NCBI RefSeq assembly: GCF_002093975.1
Contig: NZ_MSZZ01000042.1
Location: forward strand, 1 to 64,000
DNA length: 64,000 bases
Reading direction: 5' to 3'
DNA from: Thermoactinospora rubra
GTDB lineage: Bacteria > Actinomycetota > Actinomycetes > Streptosporangiales > Streptosporangiaceae
Made by a program: the position numbers and the translations under genes. This document shows, one piece after another, positions 37,368 to 46,194 of the stretch. How positions within the stretch are numbered: position 1 is the first letter of the stretch; the number at the start of each line of letters is the position of its first letter. Below the pieces are notes generated by a model. That model worked only from the letters and a program-made list of their open reading frames with translations, did no database searches and had not been told where the DNA came from.

Positions 37368-38863
37368 CCGGCCAGGCGCCCGGGCGGCACGAGGTCGGCC
37401 AGCGAGACGGCCAGCCACAGCTGCAGGCGGTGGTCGGGATCGGTGAGCGGGCGCCCTGACACGCGCTCGGCGGCGGCCAGCCGGCGCCGCAGCGTGTTGC
37501 GGTGCACGCCGAGCCGCCGGGCGGCGCTCTCCAGGTTCTCGCCCGCCTCCAGGTAGGCGCGGACGGAGGCGACCAGCCGGCCGCCGTGCCGGGCCTCGTG
37601 CTCGCGCAGCGGCCGCAGCACCGCGTCGGAGAAGCGCCTGGCGGCGCCGGGATCGACCGCGTCCCTGAGCAGCGCCCAGGGCTCCAGGTCGTCGACGTGG
37701 GTGTAGCCGTCGCCGCGGGCGGCCAGGGCGCTCGCGTGCCGTACCGCCGAGGGCAGCTCGTCCAGGTCCAGCGCGCGGCAGCCGCCGCCGGGCAGGCCCA
37801 GCCGCGCGCACAGCTCGCCGCCGCGCCGCCCTCCCCGCTCGGGCAGCACGAACAGCGTCCCCTCCGGCCGCGGGCAGACGAACGCCAGCTCCTCGGCGTC
37901 CGGGTCGGCCACGACGTCCTCCAGCGCCTCGACCGCGGCCTGCGCCGTCACCTCCGCCGCCACGACCACCACCTCGTACGGCGGAGCCGCCACCGCGCAC
38001 AGCTCGCCCAGCTGGCGCGTGGACAGCCCGCCCTCCAGCACGGCGGCCAGCAGCGCGGCCCGCTGGGCGTGCGCCTTGGCCCGGCCGGCCCGCAGGCCGA
38101 GCAGCTCGATGGCCAGCAGGCAGGCGGCGTGGTTGGTGAGCATCCTGACGTGCCACTCCAGCGGCGAGGCGGTGCGCACGGCCAGCCAGCCGGTGGGCGG
38201 CCCGGCGAAGCCGAGGCTGTGGACCTGGACGGCGTGGACGCCGTCGTCCAGGACGCCGGAGCTGGGCCGGGCCGCGCTGCCGGCCGCCGCCTCGGCCGCC
38301 CTGGCGTGCCAGGGCCGCTCCCCCGCCGGGACCGCCGCCCGCGGCGCGTGGTGCTGGTCCAGCAGCAGGACCTCCCCGCCCGCGTGGTCGGCCAGGGCGC
38401 GCAGGATGCCCGCCGTGCCCGACAGCAGCGCGGCCCTGGCCATGGCCTCCTGGGCGGCCACCACGCGCCGCTCGCCGCGCACCCGCTCGTCGGCGTGCCA
38501 GCGGGCCACGGCCTCGGTGACGGCGATGAACGGGGTGAGGATCCGCAGGACCGGCAGGCCGCATTCCTCGGCCGCCTCCAGCACCTCCCCCGGCACCTCG
38601 GCGATGGCCTCCCCGAGCGCGAAGGCGAGCGCGGCGCAGCCGGAGGCGGCCAGCCGCTCGACGTAGGCTTTGCGCCCCTCGGCGTCGGCGGGCAGGCCCA
38701 GCCCGATCGTCATGACCAGCTCGCCGCCGCGCAGCCACGGCACCGGGTCGGTCAGCTCCGACACGTGCGCCCACCGCACCACGCGGGTCAGCCCGGCGCG
38801 CCCCGCGAGCAGGCGCATCCGCATGCCCGGCAGCGTCATGACCTGGCCGACCGTCAGCGCCAC
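37325..38863 (-). CDS. PucR-family transcriptional regulator
   Basis: A 512-residue regulator: N-terminal PucR ligand domain (VGQVMTLPGMRMRLLAG... WLRGGELVMTIGLGL), a middle GGDEF-like segment, and the C-terminal PucR helix-turn-helix (ESAARRLGVHRNTLRRRL). Such proteins control purine, amine or amino-acid catabolism. GTG 38863 has GGAG 7 bases upstream. It is divergent from an MHS transporter and a YtcJ-like amidohydrolase, its probable targets. Its 3' end overlaps the NYN gene by 43 bases. Confidence 0.92.
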   Translation of the reverse strand: MALTVGQVMTLPGMRMRLLAGRAGLTRVVRWAHVSELTDPVPWLRGGELVMTIGLGLPADAEGRKAYVERLAASGCAALAFALGEAIAEVPGEVLEAAEECGLPVLRILTPFIAVTEAVARWHADERVRGERRVVAAQEAMARAALLSGTAGILRALADHAGGEVLLLDQHHAPRAAVPAGERPWHARAAEAAAGSAARPSSGVLDDGVHAVQVHSLGFAGPPTGWLAVRTASPLEWHVRMLTNHAACLLAIELLGLRAGRAKAHAQRAALLAAVLEGGLSTRQLGELCAVAAPPYEVVVVAAEVTAQAAVEALEDVVADPDAEELAFVCPRPEGTLFVLPERGGRRGGELCARLGLPGGGCRALDLDELPSAVRHASALAARGDGYTHVDDLEPWALLRDAVDPGAARRFSDAVLRPLREHEARHGGRLVASVRAYLEAGENLESAARRLGVHRNTLRRRLAAAERVSGRPLTDPDHRLQLWLAVSLADLVPPGRLAGHLEEMPTPRSNSR

Positions 38864-38880
38864 TGTCGTCTCCGAGCGGT

Positions 38881-38903
38881 GTGCATACCGCACTGTATTG
38901 CAC
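38881..38903. promoter_or_regulatory. Inverted repeat between pucR-type gene and MHS transporter
   Basis: GTGCATAC (38881-38888) and GTATTGCAC (38895-38903) form an imperfect inverted repeat in the 122-base divergent gap, 18 bases from the regulator start. It is a candidate binding site for the PucR protein. Confidence 0.4.
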
Positions 38904-38985
38904 CGCAGGTGGTGCGATCCGTCCCGGGCCCGGCGGCGCTGACCTGCGCTTATCGTCGTCGCACCCCCTGACATCCGGAGGACCC

Positions 38986-40275
38986 ATGAACCGCGCCACC
39001 CGAGCGGCCGGCGCCGCCTTCGTCGGGACCACGATCGAGTGGTACGACTTCTACGTCTATGCCACGGCGGCCGCGCTCGTCTTCGACGACCTGTTCTTCC
39101 CCAACGCCTCCAGCCCCACCGTGGCGCTCCTGGCGTCCTTCGCCACCTACGCGGTCGGCTTCTTCGCCCGGCCGCTCGGCGGCGTCGTCTTCGGCCACTT
39201 CGGCGACCGCGTCGGCCGCAAGTCCGCCCTCGTCGTCACCCTCCTGATGATGGGCGTGGCCACCTTCGCGGTCGGCGTGCTGCCCACCTACGCCTCGATC
39301 GGCGCGCTCGCCCCGGTCCTGCTCGTGCTGCTCCGGTTCGTCCAGGGCCTGGCGGTCGGCGGCGAGTGGGGCGGGGCCGCGCTCATGGCCGTGGAGCACG
39401 CGCCCGCCGACCGCAGGACCTTCTACGGCGGCTTCGCCCAGCTCGGCAACCCGGCGGGCGCGCTGCTGGCCACCGGCGCGTTCAGCCTGATGAGCGCGCT
39501 GGGCGAGGACGCCCTGCACTCGTGGGGCTGGCGCGTGCCGTTCATCGTCTCGGCCGTGCTGGTCCTGGTCGGGCTGTTCATCCGGCTGCGGGTGGAGGAG
39601 TCGCCGGTCTTCGAGCAGACCGAGAAGACCGGCGTGCCGATCAAGGAGGTGTTCCGGGTGTCGTGGCGCTCGGTCCTGCTCGGCGTCGGCACCCTGCCCG
39701 TGGCCATCGGCGGCTACTACATCCTGACGACCTTCCTGCTGTCGTACGCCACGGGCGCCTCGGTCGGCGAGTCGGAGCAGATGATCCTCAACGGGCTGAG
39801 CTTCGCCGCGTTCGTCGAGCTGGTCGCCACGCTCGGCATCGCGTGGCTGGGCGACCGGCTCGGCAGCCGCAAGGTCGCCGTGTGGTTCCTCGTCGCCACC
39901 GCCGCGCTGGCCGTCCCGCAGTTCGCCGTGCTGGGCTCGCACAACGCCTTCCTGATCTTCCTGATGCTCGGCCTGATGCGCCTGGCCACCTCCGGCACCT
40001 ACGGGCCGATGGCGGCGATCCTGGCCGAGATGTTCCCGCCGCAGGTCCGCTACACCGGCATCTCGCTCGCCTACCAGGGCGCGGGGGCGATCTTCGGCGG
40101 GCTGTCCCCGCTGGCCGCCACCGCCCTCGTCGGCGCGTTCGGCGGGGCCGCCTGGCCGGCCGTGGCGCTGCTGGTCGCGATGTGCGTGCTCAGCGTGGTC
40201 TGCCTGGCTGCGGCTCCCCGGTACCGCGACCCCGTCCCCGCCCCGGTCCACAGCCCGGTCGAGAACCCGATCTAG
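38986..40275 (+). CDS. MFS transporter, metabolite:H+ symporter (MHS) family
   Basis: A 429-residue protein with 12 predicted helices and the MHS signatures GTTIEWYDFYVYATAAALVF at the start and FGHFGDRVGRKSALV between helices 2 and 3. Relatives import organic acids, betaine or shikimate with protons. CCGGAGGA precedes the ATG. The amidohydrolase gene follows after 12 bases, so the pair may import and hydrolyse one substrate under the divergent PucR regulator. Confidence 0.92.
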   Translation: MNRATRAAGAAFVGTTIEWYDFYVYATAAALVFDDLFFPNASSPTVALLASFATYAVGFFARPLGGVVFGHFGDRVGRKSALVVTLLMMGVATFAVGVLPTYASIGALAPVLLVLLRFVQGLAVGGEWGGAALMAVEHAPADRRTFYGGFAQLGNPAGALLATGAFSLMSALGEDALHSWGWRVPFIVSAVLVLVGLFIRLRVEESPVFEQTEKTGVPIKEVFRVSWRSVLLGVGTLPVAIGGYYILTTFLLSYATGASVGESEQMILNGLSFAAFVELVATLGIAWLGDRLGSRKVAVWFLVATAALAVPQFAVLGSHNAFLIFLMLGLMRLATSGTYGPMAAILAEMFPPQVRYTGISLAYQGAGAIFGGLSPLAATALVGAFGGAAWPAVALLVAMCVLSVVCLAAAPRYRDPVPAPVHSPVENPI

Positions 40276-40287
40276 AAGGAGTGCCCC

Positions 40288-41928
40288 TTGTCCACCACCG
40301 TCATCACCGGCGGCAAGGTCCTGACCATGGATCCCGCGAACCCGGCCGCCGAGGCGCTGGCCGTGCGCGACGGCCGGATCCTGGCCGTCGGCCGCGAGCC
40401 GGACGTGCTCACCGCGGCCGGAGCGGGCGCCGAGGTCGTCGACGCGGGCGGGCGCAGCGTGCTTCCGGGGTTCGTCGACCCCCACAACCACCTGCTGTCC
40501 ACCGCCGAGACGCTGGTGGCGGTGGACGTGCGCTACCCGGCCGTCGGCAGCGCCGCCGACCTGGTCGCCGCCGTCGCGGCGGAGGCGGCCAGGACCCCGG
40601 CCGGGCAGTGGATCCGCGCCTACGGCATGGACGACGCGAAGTTCCCCGGCGGCCGGCCCACCCGGCGGCAGCTCGACGAGGCCACCACCGACCATCCGGT
40701 GATCGTCTACCACGTCTCCGGGCACCAGGCGGTGGTCAACTCCGCGGCGCTGGCCTGGCGCGGCATCGGCGAGGACGTGGCCGACCCGCCGGGCGGCTCG
40801 TTCGTGCGCGACGAGGGCGGGCGCCTGACCGGCATGGTGCTGGACTCGGCGATGGAGCTGCTGCTGCCGGTGGCCGTGGACATCGGCTGCCACGGCCCCA
40901 ACTTCCACGTCGACCTGCCCCGGGAGCAGCTGCGGTCCTGGCTGGAGGCGGCCGGGGAGACCTACCTGCGCGCCGGGGTGACCACCGTGTGCGACCCGCA
41001 GGTCTCGCGCCGGGAGCTGCTGGTCTACCGCTCGGCGTGGAACGCCGGGACGCTGCCGGTGCGCACGGTCGTCATGCCGCTGTCGCACATGCTGGACGAG
41101 CTGGCCGCCATCGGCCTGGCCGGGCCGTTCGGCGACGAGTGGCTGCGCTTCGGCGCGATGAAGTTCTACTGCGACGGCACCCTGCTGGGCGGCACCGCCA
41201 TGTTCGAGGAGCCCTACGGCGAGGGCTTCACCGGCTCGCTCTACCACCGCCCCGAGGAGCTGGTGGAGCTGGTACGGCGGGCCGCCGCGGCAGGCTGGCA
41301 GGTCGGCATCCACACCCAGGGCGACCGGGCGATGGGCTACTCGCTGGAGGCGATCAGGGCCGCGGTCGCCGTCTCCGGCGACGACGCGCGCCCCCGCATC
41401 GAGCACTGCGGCCATCCCACGCCTGGCCAGGTCCAGGAGTTCGCCTCGCTCGGCGTCATCCCGGTCAACCAGCCGAACTTCCTGTTCGACAGCGGCGCCG
41501 ACTTCGTGCGGCGGCTCGGCCCGAAGCGGGCGCACCGGCTGCAGCCGATCCGGGAGGAGCTGGATGCCGGGCTGCGTCCGGTGCTGTCCAGCGACTCGTT
41601 CGTCTCCTCGCTGCGGCCCATGGAGACCGTGGCCAACGCGGTGCGCCGCCGTACCAGGGAAGGCGACCCGATCGGGGCCGATCAGGCGATCACGCTGGAG
41701 GAGGCGCTGCGGGCGCACACGATCGACGCGGCACACGCCCTGCGGATGGAGGACCGGATCGGGTCGCTGACGCCCGGGAAGCTGGGCGACGTCGTGGTGC
41801 TCGACGCCGACGTCGCGAGCCTGCCCGCCGAGGCGCTGCCCGGCGTGGACGCCTGGCTCACCATGCTCGGCGGCCGGATCGTCTACCGCTCGGCGAGCAG
41901 CGCCTCGGCGACGGCCGTACGGGCGTAG
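40288..41928 (+). CDS. YtcJ-like amidohydrolase
   Basis: A 546-residue amidohydrolase-superfamily enzyme. The N-terminal beta-sandwich starts at VITGGKVLTMDPANPAAEALAVRDGRI, the metal motif is PGFVDPHNH, HTQGDRAM carries a later metal His, and the C-terminal part has SSDSFVSS with the catalytic Asp. It hydrolyses an unknown amide or cyclic substrate. TTG start with AAGGAG about 7 bases upstream. It is cotranscribed with the transporter and overlaps the convergent ArsR-type gene by 46 bases. Confidence 0.9.
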   Translation: MSTTVITGGKVLTMDPANPAAEALAVRDGRILAVGREPDVLTAAGAGAEVVDAGGRSVLPGFVDPHNHLLSTAETLVAVDVRYPAVGSAADLVAAVAAEAARTPAGQWIRAYGMDDAKFPGGRPTRRQLDEATTDHPVIVYHVSGHQAVVNSAALAWRGIGEDVADPPGGSFVRDEGGRLTGMVLDSAMELLLPVAVDIGCHGPNFHVDLPREQLRSWLEAAGETYLRAGVTTVCDPQVSRRELLVYRSAWNAGTLPVRTVVMPLSHMLDELAAIGLAGPFGDEWLRFGAMKFYCDGTLLGGTAMFEEPYGEGFTGSLYHRPEELVELVRRAAAAGWQVGIHTQGDRAMGYSLEAIRAAVAVSGDDARPRIEHCGHPTPGQVQEFASLGVIPVNQPNFLFDSGADFVRRLGPKRAHRLQPIREELDAGLRPVLSSDSFVSSLRPMETVANAVRRRTREGDPIGADQAITLEEALRAHTIDAAHALRMEDRIGSLTPGKLGDVVVLDADVASLPAEALPGVDAWLTMLGGRIVYRSASSASATAVRA

Positions 41929-42851
41929 AGGACGTAGCGGCCGGTGCGGTGGGCGGTGCACAGGCCGGCCCTGCGCAGCGCGGTCAGATGCTGGTTGGCG
42001 CCGGGCTCGGTCAGGCCGGTCCGGCGGGCCAGGTCGCGGGTGGAGGCGGGCTGGTCGAGCTCGGCCAGCAGCCGGGCGCGGGTCCTGCCCAGTACGGCGG
42101 CCAGCGCCCGCGGCGGCTCCACCTCCCGGCGCTCCCACAGCGTGGCCAGCCCGCGGGGCGGATAGCGGACCGTGGGCTGGTACGGCGGCGCGGTCACCGA
42201 GAAGATGCGCGGCCAGGTGAACACCGACGGCACCAGCAGCAGCCCGAGGCCGCGCAGCGGACGCTCCCCGTGGCAGTAGGCGCTGGGCAGGCGCAGCAGG
42301 TCGCCGTCCCAGCTGACGCCCGGGTCGAGCTCGGCGAGCATGTGGCGCAGGCCGTGCTCGGCGAGCGTTCGCGCCCGGTACAGCACGTCGCCCTCCAGCA
42401 GGGCGCCGATCCTGGACCAGTAGGGGGCGATGGCCGCCGCCCAGTAGGCGCGGATCTCCCCGGCCAGGCGTTCCAGGCCGCGCTCTGGGTCGTCGTGGAG
42501 GGCCCGCAGCCGCCCGGTGTGCCGCAGCCCGGTCTCCTCCAGGTCCTGCCGTACCAGGTGGGCGTGGGCGCGCAGCGTCGCCAGCTCCACCTCCAGGTCG
42601 GGCACCGAGGCGCTGGGCGGCGGGCAGACGAAGCCCACGATGGCGCGCGTCGGCACGGGGACCAGGTCCGACAGCAGCCGCCAGTCCACGTCGGCCAGGC
42701 GCCTGGCCACCTGCTCGGCCCACGGGCGCAGCAGCGCGTGGCCGGCCGGGTTCTTGACCACGCGGACGCTGGCGATCACCTCCCACAGCGGCGAGACGGC
42801 GAAGCGCGTGGTGGCGACGTCGTCGGTAGTGAACCTCAGCTCCAGCGGCAT
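41883..42851 (-). CDS. ArsR-type winged-helix regulator
   Basis: A 322-residue regulator with a long N-terminal domain of the DUF5937 type (LELRFTTDDVATTRFAVSPLWEVIASVR) and a C-terminal ArsR-like helix-turn-helix (ASTRDLARRTGLTEPGANQHLTALRRAGL). ATG 42851 is chosen because the conserved N-terminus begins there. An operator-like repeat lies 3 bases upstream. It is divergent from an MFS exporter gene that it most likely controls. Confidence 0.9.
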   Translation of the reverse strand: MPLELRFTTDDVATTRFAVSPLWEVIASVRVVKNPAGHALLRPWAEQVARRLADVDWRLLSDLVPVPTRAIVGFVCPPPSASVPDLEVELATLRAHAHLVRQDLEETGLRHTGRLRALHDDPERGLERLAGEIRAYWAAAIAPYWSRIGALLEGDVLYRARTLAEHGLRHMLAELDPGVSWDGDLLRLPSAYCHGERPLRGLGLLLVPSVFTWPRIFSVTAPPYQPTVRYPPRGLATLWERREVEPPRALAAVLGRTRARLLAELDQPASTRDLARRTGLTEPGANQHLTALRRAGLCTAHRTGRYVLYARTAVAEALLAER

Positions 42852-42853
42852 CG

Positions 42854-42873
42854 GATTAACGCCTCGCTTAATC
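42854..42873. promoter_or_regulatory. Operator-like inverted repeat, ArsR/MFS pair
   Basis: GATTAA-CGCCTCGC-TTAATC lies directly upstream of the regulator ATG, within the 61-base gap to the divergent MFS gene. Placement and symmetry fit an autoregulatory site. Confidence 0.6.
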
Positions 42874-42912
42874 TGTTCCGGTTCTCGCGGCCATTTCAGC
42901 ATGGTTGGCGGC

Positions 42913-44139
42913 ATGACGGCGACCCTCGAGACCCCGCTGCTGCGCGACGCGGACTTCCGCAACTTCTACGCCGCCTCGGCGGTGAGCCAGTTCGGCTCCC
43001 AGATCACCTACGTGGCGCTCCCCCTGCTGGCGGTGACCACCCTGCACGCCGGGCCGGCCGAGGTGGGCCTGCTCAGCTCGCTGACCACCATCACCGTGCT
43101 CGTCGTGGGCCTGCCGGCGGGCGCCTGGCTGGACCGGGTGCGGCGGCGCCCGGTGATGGTCGGCGCCGACCTGGCCCGCGCCCTCCTGCTCGCCTCGCTG
43201 CCGCTGGCCTGGTGGCAGGGCTGGCTGTCGATGTGGCAGCTGTACGGCGTGGCCATGGCCACCGGCATCGGGACGCTGTTCTTCGACGTGGCCTCGCACA
43301 GCGCGCTGCCGCACATCGTGGGGCGCGAGCGGCTCACGGCGGCCAACTCCATGCTCGTCGGCACCACCGCGGCCATGGACGTCTCCGGCAGGAGCTTCGC
43401 CGGCGTGCTGGTCGGCCTCGTCGGCGCGCCGCCGGCCGTCCTCGCCGACGTCGCCTCCTACCTGGCCTCCGCCGTGCTCCTCAGGCGCCTGCGCCGGCCC
43501 GAGCCGGACCCCGCTCCGTCGGCGTCCGGCGAGCGGCTCGGCGCCCAGATCGCGGAGGGCGTCCGGTTCATGGCCCGCCATCCCGTGCTGCGGCCCATCG
43601 CCGAGCAGGGGGCGCTGCACAACCTTGGCTACGTGCTCATGGCCGTGCTGCTGCCCGTGCTGGTGGTGCGGCAACTGGGGTACCCCGAGTGGGTGCTGGG
43701 CGTCTTCCTCGCGGTCGGGGGCGTGGGCATGCTCGCCGGCTCGGCCACCGCGCACCTGGTCGGCACGTGGCTGGGCCGGGGGCGGGCGGTGTGGGTGGTC
43801 AGCCTGACGACCATGCCGGCGGCGCCGGCCGTGCCACTGCTGGACCGGGGCGCGGGGATGTGGGTCGCGGCGCTGGGGTGGTTCGTGCTGACCTACCGGG
43901 CGGGGCTGAACAACGTGCTGCTCATCAGCTTCCGGCAGCGGGTCACGCCCGACGCGATGCTGGGGCGGATGAACGCCACGATGCGGCTGCTGTTCATGGG
44001 CGCCGTGGGCGTCGGGGGCCTGCTCGGCGGCCTGATCGGGGAGCTGTGGGGCGTGCGGGCGGCGCTGTGGGCGGGGGCGGCCGTGTGCGCGCTCAGCTGG
44101 CTGCCGATCTGGCGCTCGCCGATCCGCAGCGACGTCTGA
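42913..44139 (+). CDS. MFS exporter (DHA3-like)
   Basis: A 408-residue protein with about 12 helices, matching the MFS_3/enterobactin-exporter style: LLRDADFRNFYAASAVSQFGSQITYVALPLLAV, then GAWLDRVRRRPVM. Such proteins export drugs or siderophores. ATG 42913 or ATG 42901 (four residues more) are both possible; neither has a strong ribosome site. It is divergent from the ArsR-type regulator. Confidence 0.9.
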   Translation: MTATLETPLLRDADFRNFYAASAVSQFGSQITYVALPLLAVTTLHAGPAEVGLLSSLTTITVLVVGLPAGAWLDRVRRRPVMVGADLARALLLASLPLAWWQGWLSMWQLYGVAMATGIGTLFFDVASHSALPHIVGRERLTAANSMLVGTTAAMDVSGRSFAGVLVGLVGAPPAVLADVASYLASAVLLRRLRRPEPDPAPSASGERLGAQIAEGVRFMARHPVLRPIAEQGALHNLGYVLMAVLLPVLVVRQLGYPEWVLGVFLAVGGVGMLAGSATAHLVGTWLGRGRAVWVVSLTTMPAAPAVPLLDRGAGMWVAALGWFVLTYRAGLNNVLLISFRQRVTPDAMLGRMNATMRLLFMGAVGVGGLLGGLIGELWGVRAALWAGAAVCALSWLPIWRSPIRSDV

Positions 44140-44237
44140 AACCCGCCACTCGATGCCCTCTACCAGGTCGTTCGCCTGTCGGCGGTGAGGTCCGATTTCC
44201 GCCAGTGGAGCCGGGAACGGCCGCATAGAGTCGACGC

Positions 44238-45692
44238 ATGACCGCTCAGGAGCTTGACTTCGAGGCCTGTTACCGGGCCGTCGCCGCCCGCGACGTCCGG
44301 TTCGACGGGCGGTTCTACACGGCGGTGAAGACGACGGGCATCTACTGCCGGCCGATCTGCCCGGCCCGCACCCCGGCCCCGCGCAACGTGCGCTTCTACC
44401 GGCACGCGGCTGCGGCCGAGGCGGCGGGCTTCCGCCCGTGCAAGCGGTGCCGCCCGGAGCTGTCCCCCGGAGACCCGGGGTGGGACGTGCGGGGCGACCT
44501 CGTGGGGCGGGCGCTGCGGCTCATCGACGACGGCGCGGCCGACGACGTCGGCGTCGCGGGACTGGCCCGCAGGCTGCACATCACCGAGCGGCATCTGCAC
44601 CGGCTGTTCGTGGCCGAGCTGGGGGCCGGGCCGCTGGCGGTGGCCCGCACCAAGCGGCTGCTGCTGGCCAAGCAACTGCTGACGGAGACGGACCTGCCGG
44701 TCACCGACGTGGCCTTCGCGGCCGGCTTCGGCAGCGTCCGGCAGTTCAACGCGACCATGCGGGACACCTACGGCTTCACGCCCAGCGAGCTGCGCGCCAC
44801 CGCCCGCGCCGTCTCCCCGGCCGCGGAGATCGGGGAGGCGGAGCCCGGCGTGCCGGGCGGCGCGAGCCTGCGGCTGCGGCTGCACCGGCGCGAGCCGTAC
44901 GACGCGGAGGCCATCTTCGGCTTCCTGGCCGCCCGGGCGGTTCCCGGCCTGGAGGCGGCGAGCGTCCACGGCTACTCCCGGGCCGTGCCGGGCGGCGCCG
45001 TCACCCTCACCCCCCGGGACGGCCACGTCGTGCTCGACGTGTCCGTCGCCGACACCCGGCACCTGGCCAGGGTCGTCGCCCGCTGCCGCAGGCTGCTCGA
45101 CCTGGACGCCGATCCCGTGGCCATCGCCGAGACGCTGGCCCAGACCTCCCTCGCGCCCCTGGTCGCCGCCCGTCCCGGGATGCGCGTGCCCGGCGCGTTC
45201 GACGGCTTCGAGCTGGCCGTACGCGCGATCGTGGGCCAGCAGGTCTCGGTCGCGGGAGCCAGGACCCTGCTCGGGCGCATCGTGCGGCGCGCGGGACGCC
45301 CGGCCGACACGCCGGGCGCCGCGGACGCCGGGCTGACGCACCTGTTCCCCACGGCGGCCGGCCTCGCCGAAGCCGACCTCGACGGCCTGGGGCTGACCGG
45401 CCGCCGGATCACGACGCTCAAGGTCCTCGCCGAGCGCGTCGCGAGCGGCGAGATCGACCTCGACGGCGGCCAGGACCCCGCCGAGGCGCGGGAGCGCCTG
45501 CTCGAGGTGCCGGGCATCGGCCCGTGGACGGCCGGCTACATCGCGCTGCGCTCGCTGCGCGACCCCGACGCCTGGCCCGACGGCGACCTCGTGCTGCGCA
45601 GGCGCATGGCCGCCCTGGACCTGACCGACGACGACATCGAACGGTGGCGGCCCTGGCGGGCCTACGCCGCCCTCTACCTCTGGAGCAGCTGA
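44238..45692 (+). CDS. alkA: Ada-AlkA fusion: DNA-3-methyladenine glycosylase
   Basis: A 484-residue DNA repair protein with three parts. The Ada-type zinc/methyl-acceptor domain has Cys37, Cys41, Cys68 and Cys71; Cys37 is in the place of the methylphosphotriester acceptor. Next is an AraC-type helix-turn-helix (about 95-190), then an AlkA glycosylase (about 205-484) with helix-hairpin-helix LLEVPGIGPWTAGYIAL and catalytic Asp in WPDGDLVL. It senses methylation and excises alkylated bases. TAGAGT (44226-44231) is 6 bases before the ATG, so the mRNA is probably leaderless. ogt follows after one base. Confidence 0.95.
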   Translation: MTAQELDFEACYRAVAARDVRFDGRFYTAVKTTGIYCRPICPARTPAPRNVRFYRHAAAAEAAGFRPCKRCRPELSPGDPGWDVRGDLVGRALRLIDDGAADDVGVAGLARRLHITERHLHRLFVAELGAGPLAVARTKRLLLAKQLLTETDLPVTDVAFAAGFGSVRQFNATMRDTYGFTPSELRATARAVSPAAEIGEAEPGVPGGASLRLRLHRREPYDAEAIFGFLAARAVPGLEAASVHGYSRAVPGGAVTLTPRDGHVVLDVSVADTRHLARVVARCRRLLDLDADPVAIAETLAQTSLAPLVAARPGMRVPGAFDGFELAVRAIVGQQVSVAGARTLLGRIVRRAGRPADTPGAADAGLTHLFPTAAGLAEADLDGLGLTGRRITTLKVLAERVASGEIDLDGGQDPAEARERLLEVPGIGPWTAGYIALRSLRDPDAWPDGDLVLRRRMAALDLTDDDIERWRPWRAYAALYLWSS

Positions 45693-45693
45693 C

Positions 45694-46194
45694 ATGATCA
45701 AGGCAAGCGTCGAGACGACCCCCATCGGCCCCCTGTCCGTGCTGGAGCGCGACGGCGTGCTGGTGGCGGCGGGCTTCACCGCCGACCCGAAGGAGATGTT
45801 CATGCGGCTGTCGCCCGCGCTCCAGGCCGAGGGCCTGGAGGTGGTCGACGACCTGGGCGCGGCGTCCGCCGCCGTCCGCGCCTACTTCGCCGGCGACCTG
45901 GACGCCCTGGACGCCGTGCCGGTCGACCAGCCGGGCTCGGCCACGCGCAGGCGGCTCCACAAGGCGCTGCGCGAGGTGCGGGCGGGGACCACGGTGTCGT
46001 ACGCGGAGCTGGCCGAGCGTGCCGGGCTGCCCAGGACGGCGGCCCGCGCGGCCGGCGGCGCCTGCGCGCAGAACCTGGTCGCCCCGTTCGTGCCCTGCCA
46101 CCGCGTGCTGCCGTCCACCGGCGGGTTCGGCGGCTACTACTACGGCACCACGGTCAAGGAGTGGCTGCTGGCCCACGAGGGCGCCAGGCGCTAG
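45694..46194 (+). CDS. ogt: Methylated-DNA-protein-cysteine methyltransferase
   Basis: A 166-residue O6-alkylguanine-DNA alkyltransferase. The acceptor is Cys135 in VPCHRV, preceded by VSYAELAERAG and followed by GFGGYYYGTTVKEWLL. It lacks an Ada regulatory domain, which the upstream Ada-AlkA protein supplies. The two genes form an alkylation-repair operon. The last four bases overlap the convergent MFS gene. Confidence 0.96.
   Translation: MIKASVETTPIGPLSVLERDGVLVAAGFTADPKEMFMRLSPALQAEGLEVVDDLGAASAAVRAYFAGDLDALDAVPVDQPGSATRRRLHKALREVRAGTTVSYAELAERAGLPRTAARAAGGACAQNLVAPFVPCHRVLPSTGGFGGYYYGTTVKEWLLAHEGARR

Noticed and set aside
38950..44228. Very long open frames on both strands (over 1200 codons)
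   Set aside because: They are shadows of the MHS transporter, amidohydrolase, regulator and exporter genes. Their residue composition (Arg/Pro/Gly/His-rich) is typical of wrong frames.
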